22,819 nt of DNA from Silene noctiflora (taxonomy: Eukaryota; Streptophyta; Magnoliopsida; Caryophyllales; Caryophyllaceae). The notes below the pieces were generated by a model. That model was not told where the DNA came from. It worked only from the letters and a program-made list of their open reading frames with translations, and did not search any database. The stretch spans positions 37,951 through 60,769 of the forward strand of contig VHZZ01005321.1 of the NCBI GenBank assembly GCA_009801015.1. Reading direction: 5' to 3'. This document shows positions 17,656 through 22,819 of the stretch, one piece after another. Position 1 is the stretch's first letter, and each line of letters opens with the position of its first letter. Position numbers and translations under genes: made by a program.

Positions 17656-20128
17656 GACCTCTTTCGTGGACCTATACTTGTCTTTGTGCTATTTGAATGT
17701 CGTATTGATAGCATTGTATTGTTTCTTAATGTGTTGTTTTACCTGTATTTTGGTCTCATTGTGTGAGTTAAGCGAATCTTATAACATGGAGAGTACCACT
17801 TTATGACTGGTATGATTTTTGTGAGAAGGACATGTGGTTATACTTGATTGTGATGGATAGTGGGAAGAGCGGGTGAAGTTGTTGAGTTTATTGAGGCAAT
17901 GAGCATGTTTGGTGAGGTATGATGAGTGATATAGTCGTGAGCTTGAGGATGTAGTGATAAATATATATGGTTGAGTGGTAATGTAAGTCTAAGGAATGTG
18001 AGAATGGATGTAAAGAGGTATACCATTCGCTGCCATTTAGGATTAGCAGGATTTAATGGAGGGGTATAAGAGTGTTTATGTTGGGGTAGATTCGATGGAG
18101 AGTCGTTATAGTAGTATGGAAGGGAATGGTGTTTAGTGAGGTTGGATCGATTTATGACGCAACGTGGATTTGTGTATAGTTCTTGTGTATAGAAATTGGA
18201 TTACTAAGAGGCGAACCCCGTTTTGCAAGTCTTTAGGAAAGAAACGATGAGAGGTGAATTTTGGTTTTCCGAGATATTGAAAGGTGTAATCAAGTAAAAG
18301 ATGGTCATTATTTGTTAGGACGCAATGGTAGTGAGTGAGAGTGCGTAGCATGTTAAGAGGGATTAGTAGTAAATATGAATTGTGTTGTTGAGTCGTGTTG
18401 GCAAGTACAAAGGGAATAGGGAGACTGAAGTGGGTTGAGTGAATGTTGACATGGGTTGTAAGACATAAAAATACGGAAGTATGATGGCATCAAATGCTAT
18501 AATGAGGGTCTGAGTTAAGGGTTATATAGGAAATGAAGGACGGCATGTTAGACATGAGTTTTGAGGAATTAAAGGAGTAAGAGGTTGGTAGAGTATTTGC
18601 ATGGTATGGACTTTGGTGGTAAACTAGATGGTGGATCATGTGATGTATTTAATGACTTTTAATGGTATTGGGTAGCTATATGAGGTACCTTAATAGGCGT
18701 TAGCAGGATAGTCAAAGGCAGAATTGGAATAGATATCTAGATAATTTGTTGTGTTATCTAATGGGGTTCCTTATTTGGAGTGGTAACTGAAGATAGAAAG
18801 GAGAGTGTCATATGTAAAGGTGATTGTAAGAGGGTACTGATATGAATGATGGATGTGCAGTAGTGTTGCCAGTAGTGGGACGGTTTGATGTCGTCCGATA
18901 GAAAGTCAATCGTTCTAAAGAGGTTGATTATGTGGAAGTAAAGATTAGTATTCATGATTGATATGAGAGATGCTTAGTAACGAGTTGAGCATTGGTTACG
19001 TGGTGAAGTTAGATTATTGGTGGTAAGGTAGGTTGTAGAATGATTGAGGACGGAATTAGTATGGATATTGAGGTAATTTTGTTGATGGGATTAATGGAGT
19101 TGTTATGGGAATTGGTATTCATGGGTGCGAGGGAGCATAAGATGTTGATATAGATGGCTTTTGCTAGTAGTTGAGTATTAGTGATATGGTCACATCGGTC
19201 AGGAGGTGGTAATTATGTGAATTGGAGAATATGTTATGGAGGGCATATGAGTTTAACCTGGTGTTAGAGATATACATTATCGCTCGGTAACTTGCGTGAC
19301 TTGGAATGATTAGTTATACATGAATGTGTATTCATGATGTATGTAAGTGATTGTGTGAGGTTCCGACCTCATGAGTAGTAGTATGGGATGATATTCATAA
19401 GGTTGTTATCTAATTATTCTGTGTACTATGTCGTCTATTATGATCTAGTAAGGCGATATTAAAGAAGAGTAATGATGGTTAGAAAGAGTTATGAGGTTGT
19501 TATTATTACTTGTCAAGGAAGTTGTACTGAGACAGTGTTTATGTGTGTGTATAATCGAGATGAATACCGAAGTGGTTGTTGTTTTCCGGGTTGCAATCCG
19601 GGCACAGTTTTTCGTTTTACGATACGAGTACCTTCGTGCTGCGGTGCGGCTATTGGTGGCGGTGTTGCGATACTGTCATCGGTTGTGGTGAAGAAGACAG
19701 GATGATTGAGAAAAGAGTTTTGAAACATTATATTCACTCTATTATTGGCATATGGGTTGGTGTCATATATTAAAATTGTCGTTTCTTCTAATTTTCTACT
19801 TTTGGATGAGAATTTCAGATGCGGTTGTTTTGTCTTCATATTTACATAGATATTGCGTTCCTAAGGCATAGTTGTTAGGGTACTTACGAGCTTGATTTGG
19901 GTGGTGCATTTTTTTACATAGTTGTGGTAAGTATTTAGCGGGATATGTGCTATTCTAAACTAGAAGCCGCATGTGGTTCATAACCTTTTGTTGGCACAAT
20001 AAGGATGGAGTGTTGGGGATGAATACCATATTAACATGTGGACGAGTTTGGTAGCGATCAAAGAACTTTTGAGGATCTCACTGGGTGTAAGAGTTTGAGT
20101 CGTATGTTATGTAGTTGGGATAAGTGTG

Positions 20129-20654
20129 TAGGGCTGAGCAAAACCGGTTATCCGCTCCGGTTTTGTAAACCGGTTCGGATAACCGGTTTTAAAAATTGGA
20201 TTTTTCAGAAACCGAATCCGAACCGGATTAATCNGGTTAACCGGTTTTTTATGAGTATAAAAACCGGATCCGTAAACCGGTTTATCCGCTCCGGTTTTCA
20301 TAACCGGTTTCAAAGAAGTTGCACAACCAAATGCATNAAAACACATAGAAAAATTAGGTGGAATCAATCAACAACACTAATATATTTGACATAAACACTT
20401 TATGGTTTATTTTACCTAGAAAAATTACACCAAAAGTCAATAACTTACATTACACTTAATATTTATTTTTAATTTTTAGTTTTTTTTAAAACCGGTTTCA
20501 AATTTTCTACCAACGAATCCGCTCCGGTTTTATAATAAAAAAATCCGGTTCGGTTATCCGTACCGGAAATAAACCGAATATTCGGATTTCGTAATTCGGT
20601 TTTCAGTTCGGTTTCGGTTTAAAAATACGGTTCGGACTTTTTTGCTCAGCCCTA
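20129..20654. mobile_element. MITE built of AACCGGTT repeats, ends TAGGGCTGAGCAAAA
   Basis: The left end TAGGGCTGAGCAAAA (20129-20143) mirrors the right end TTTTTTGCTCAGCCCTA (20638-20654). The interior has seven exact AACCGGTT octamers and three ATCCGCTCCGGTTTT units, in arms that are partly complementary. Such YAGGG-ended elements are usually placed with hAT, but no clean 8-bp duplication is visible; only TA lies at both ends, and AGTGTGTA against TATGTACA matches poorly. Superfamily is therefore open. Two N bases (20234, 20337) lie inside. The translated frames across it are chance. Confidence 0.8.
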
Positions 20655-20770
20655 TGTACATATAGAGAAGGGTGTTGTTGTGCGATGGTGTGGATGAGTA
20701 AATTTAATGGATTATGTTGTGAATTTTGTGGTATATGTTAGGCGGTGAGAGGAATTAGTGGAGGTTTGGG

Positions 20771-22430
20771 TGATAGGCGTGTCGCACACCTAACAAAGAT
20801 AAATCCCTAGACGTGGCACAAATGAATGTAGTACGTAGGGGTCGAATCCACAGAGAAACAGTAGTTTTATAAGTTGTTATGATTTTATCGGGAACGGGTT
20901 TTAATTTTGTTTTTGGGTTGGTGAGAAATGCAAAGTAAATAAAATAAACAAGTAGATAAAGACCAATTGTAAATAAAATATGATAAAAAATATGATTAAA
21001 AGAGAGTCTAGGGATTTCGGGTCACACATGCATAATAAAACATAACATATTAAACTAGTAATGTAAATAGAGATAAATGCCTAGGCCTAGAGACACCCAT
21101 CTTTCAATATTAGTGTCAAACCTTAAATCGGGTCCTAACGAGCTTTCACTATGGCTAGGTCGATCTACTACAACATGCTTAGTCTAATACGAATCAGTGC
21201 CTTTCGACTTATAGATTGTATAACAAAATTAATCCTAGAATGTGATCAATAAACTAGAATTAACATTACAAAGCAAGNAAGTGTAGAAGCAAATATNCAA
21301 TATTAAAACATANTAATCTAACATATTAAAATAATTACTAATGCATGGCTTCCCTTAATCCCTAGACAATAAAAGTCTACTCACTCATGTTATAGATAAT
21401 AAAAACCAAATATGTAATGAAATGCATAATGAAATTATTATATTAACTAGAATGTAAATATTAAATAGTCTAAATGATGGAATGATAAATTAAAATGCTA
21501 ATTATAATAGAAATGTAAAAATATAAAATGCATGTAAATGTAACTTTGTTTATTAATATGAAAATGCAAAACTAATAACTAAAAGATAACAAAATAACAA
21601 AATGAAATAAACTAACTAACGAAAACGATAATGAAATAACTAGAAGAGAATAAAATACCAAATGGAAATTGCAAATGTAGAACAATACTTGAACTTNAAC
21701 TTGAATTATATTGAAAGCTTAAAGTTTGGATACAAAATGTAAACTATTCTAAAAACTTAAGAAAATACAAGAGAGAATGAGAATGAGAATTGTGCGTAAA
21801 AGTGAAGAATATAATGTAAGAATGTGGTGTCTAAGTCGGGATACAAGGCTCCCTTATATAGGGATTTCTAAGTGAAACGTAAGAACCAAAAAGGAATCTA
21901 AAGACACTCGTCCCCGATCGGGGACACCCAACCCCAATCGGAGTTGCATGTATCCGGGCATATGGCCTTAAATGCCATGTTTAATGCTTCATGGGATCCT
22001 TTTTTCGTCTTAATTCTCCTTTAATCACCGACTAAATGCCCTTGTATGGAATGTAATATGGAATCCTAAGCTAGATTTTTCCACATTACTTCTTGGATAT
22101 TAATATTTGGGCTTGACCTTCATTTGTTTACACTTTGTCATACAATTGCATTTTGGGCCTTTTCTTCATCATTTGATCATTCTTTCCATAACTTGAGCTT
22201 GCATGGCCATGCATGTTCTAATCCAACTTCCACTTAGCTTTGTGTTCTCGATATTTGCTCTTTTCGTCGGTAATTAGCTAATAAAAGCTACATTTCCTAC
22301 AAAACAAGTTAAACGCATGCAAAACAACTAGAACACGATGTTAGCTCAAATAAACACTAATAAAAGTGCAAATAGCATATAAAACCGATCTAAAATATTG
22401 GGTAAAATTGTATATAAAATGGACTTATCA
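20771..22430 (-). mobile_element. 3' LTR of an Athila/Tat-like Ty3/gypsy element
   Basis: This 1660-bp LTR lies on the minus strand. It starts TGATAAGTCCATTTTATATA (from 22430) and ends CACGCCTATCA (20771). A polypurine tract sits just outside the start. Near the end its sense strand reads CTGTGGATTCGACCCCTACG (about 20855-20836), a phrase common in Athila/Tat LTR ends. A perfect 16-bp palindrome lies at 21910-21925. The element inserted into the LARD-like region; the flank TTGGG (20766-20770) would be one copy of its 5-bp duplication. Ambiguous bases occur at 21278, 21298, 21313 and 21697. Confidence 0.82.
21910..21925. repeat. perfect 16-bp CG-centred palindrome in the LTR
   Basis: GTCCCCGATCGGGGAC is its own reverse complement. 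About 10 bp to the right a partial variant, CCCCAATCGGAG, follows. It lies about 505 bp from the LTR start. Confidence 0.9.
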
Positions 22431-22442
22431 AACTCCCCCAAA
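22431..22442 (-). other. polypurine tract
   Basis: On the minus strand TTTGGGGGAGTT directly precedes the TGATAAG start of the 3' LTR. It is the expected primer site for plus-strand DNA synthesis and fixes both LTR boundary and orientation. Confidence 0.85.
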
Positions 22443-22819
22443 CTAAACTCTTGATTGTCCTCAAGCAAGCATAAGAAATTGGATGACTCAACAAATGCAA
22501 AATCCCGAAACAACTAAAATCAATATGGTTAAAAACCTGAAACAACATGGGCAAGGGATAAAGCATTAANATAGTTGAGTTTTACATGACGGCGCAAAGT
22601 AAATGATTTCAAATGAATTTTTAGGCTCTTGCATGACCTTTTAAACTGCGGACTCTCTCGATGCACTCAACTCAAATTTATATGTGTAAGGACATTTTTG
22701 TGTGAAAATCACTCACCTATCCTCGACTCATGAGAGTGTGCCCACAATTTAATATGGTAATCATTTCAAGTCCATAAGCTAAAGCAATCAAGAATGTAAG
22801 CATGAAAACAAGAAGCCAA
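22443..22819 (-). mobile_element. noncoding tail of the Athila/Tat-like element
   Basis: On the minus strand the sequence upstream of the polypurine tract reads GCTTGAGGACAATCAAGAGT, a phrase often found at this place in plant Athila/Tat elements. No frame with protein similarity is visible here; the gag-pol genes would lie beyond the right edge of the window. One N lies at 22570. Confidence 0.7.

Larger units (their letters stand above)
17061..20770 (+). mobile_element. noncoding, G-skewed internal region of a LARD-like element
   Basis: About 3.7 kb downstream of the PBS show no gag, protease, RT or integrase sequence in any frame; the longest frame is 118 residues and without a domain. From about 17,700 to 19,500 the plus strand is rich in G and poor in C: in 17881-17940 I count 20 G against 3 C. 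Large retrotransposon derivatives (LARDs) have this layout of LTR, PBS and a long noncoding interior. A degraded gag-pol element cannot be excluded. The region carries palindrome cluster 2 (17490-17655), a MITE (20129-20654) and a more C-rich patch at 19560-19700 with overlapping short frames. At 20770 an opposite-strand LTR interrupts it. Confidence 0.6.

Noticed and set aside
19472..19839. Four overlapping frames of 65-108 residues
   Set aside because: They overlap on both strands in noncoding retrotransposon DNA; none has a domain. Kept only as a low-interest finding.
20038..20394. 118-residue frame and its opposite-strand partner with NRF and KPV repeats
   Set aside because: The repeats are the translation of AACCGGTT words in the MITE, not a protein repeat.

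Overview
The window is nuclear DNA from a flowering plant. It has long AT-rich intergenic stretches, nested LTR retrotransposons, a LINE with a poly(A) tail, Stowaway, hAT and Mutator-like MITEs, and one spliced gene with GT..AG introns. The style of the retrotransposons suggests a core eudicot, possibly Caryophyllales; that is only an impression. Scattered N bases show draft sequence.

Left part (1-8400). This is repeat on repeat: a foldback element (about 269-1243), then the end of a Tat/Ogre-like LTR with a tRNA-Arg-type primer binding site (1788-1797). A 5'-truncated LINE (2280-5389) lies in the leader behind it, between perfect target-site duplications. The LINE ORF2 is dead: four in-frame stops, one frameshift and an apparent RT deletion. 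Then come degenerate Athila/Tat-like LTR pieces (5403-7740) and a Mutator-like foldback MITE (7786-8318) inside a 20-bp tandem repeat.

Middle (8400-12560). This holds the only host gene I can support. It is on the minus strand with three exons (11515-11309, 10698-10623, 9228-9101) and encodes a 136-residue protein with one heavy-metal-associated (HMA) domain and an intact MxCxxC motif. No exon stands out as a long ORF, so simple ORF calling misses it. Intron 2 carries a Stowaway MITE and a Mutator-like MITE, and intron 1 a small hairpin element. A TATA box and a (GATA)6 microsatellite lie just upstream.

Right part (12560-22819). A non-autonomous hAT element (12563-13530, perfect 8-bp TSD) is followed by unassigned DNA and a Helitron-like 3' terminus (minus strand, ending at 15594). 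Next is a complete 5' LTR (15700-17044) with an initiator-tRNA-Met PBS (17048-17060) and an internal region that is noncoding as far as it is visible and strongly G-rich over C (LARD-like, to 20770). That region holds a MITE full of AACCGGTT (20129-20654). It is broken by the 3' LTR (20771-22430), polypurine tract and tail of a minus-strand Athila/Tat-like element that runs off the right edge.

The most unusual signals are thirteen copies of a 12-bp near-palindrome ACTCGNNCGAGT in two clusters of the LARD-like element, the shared design of three foldback elements, and the compact HMA gene whose introns collect MITEs.
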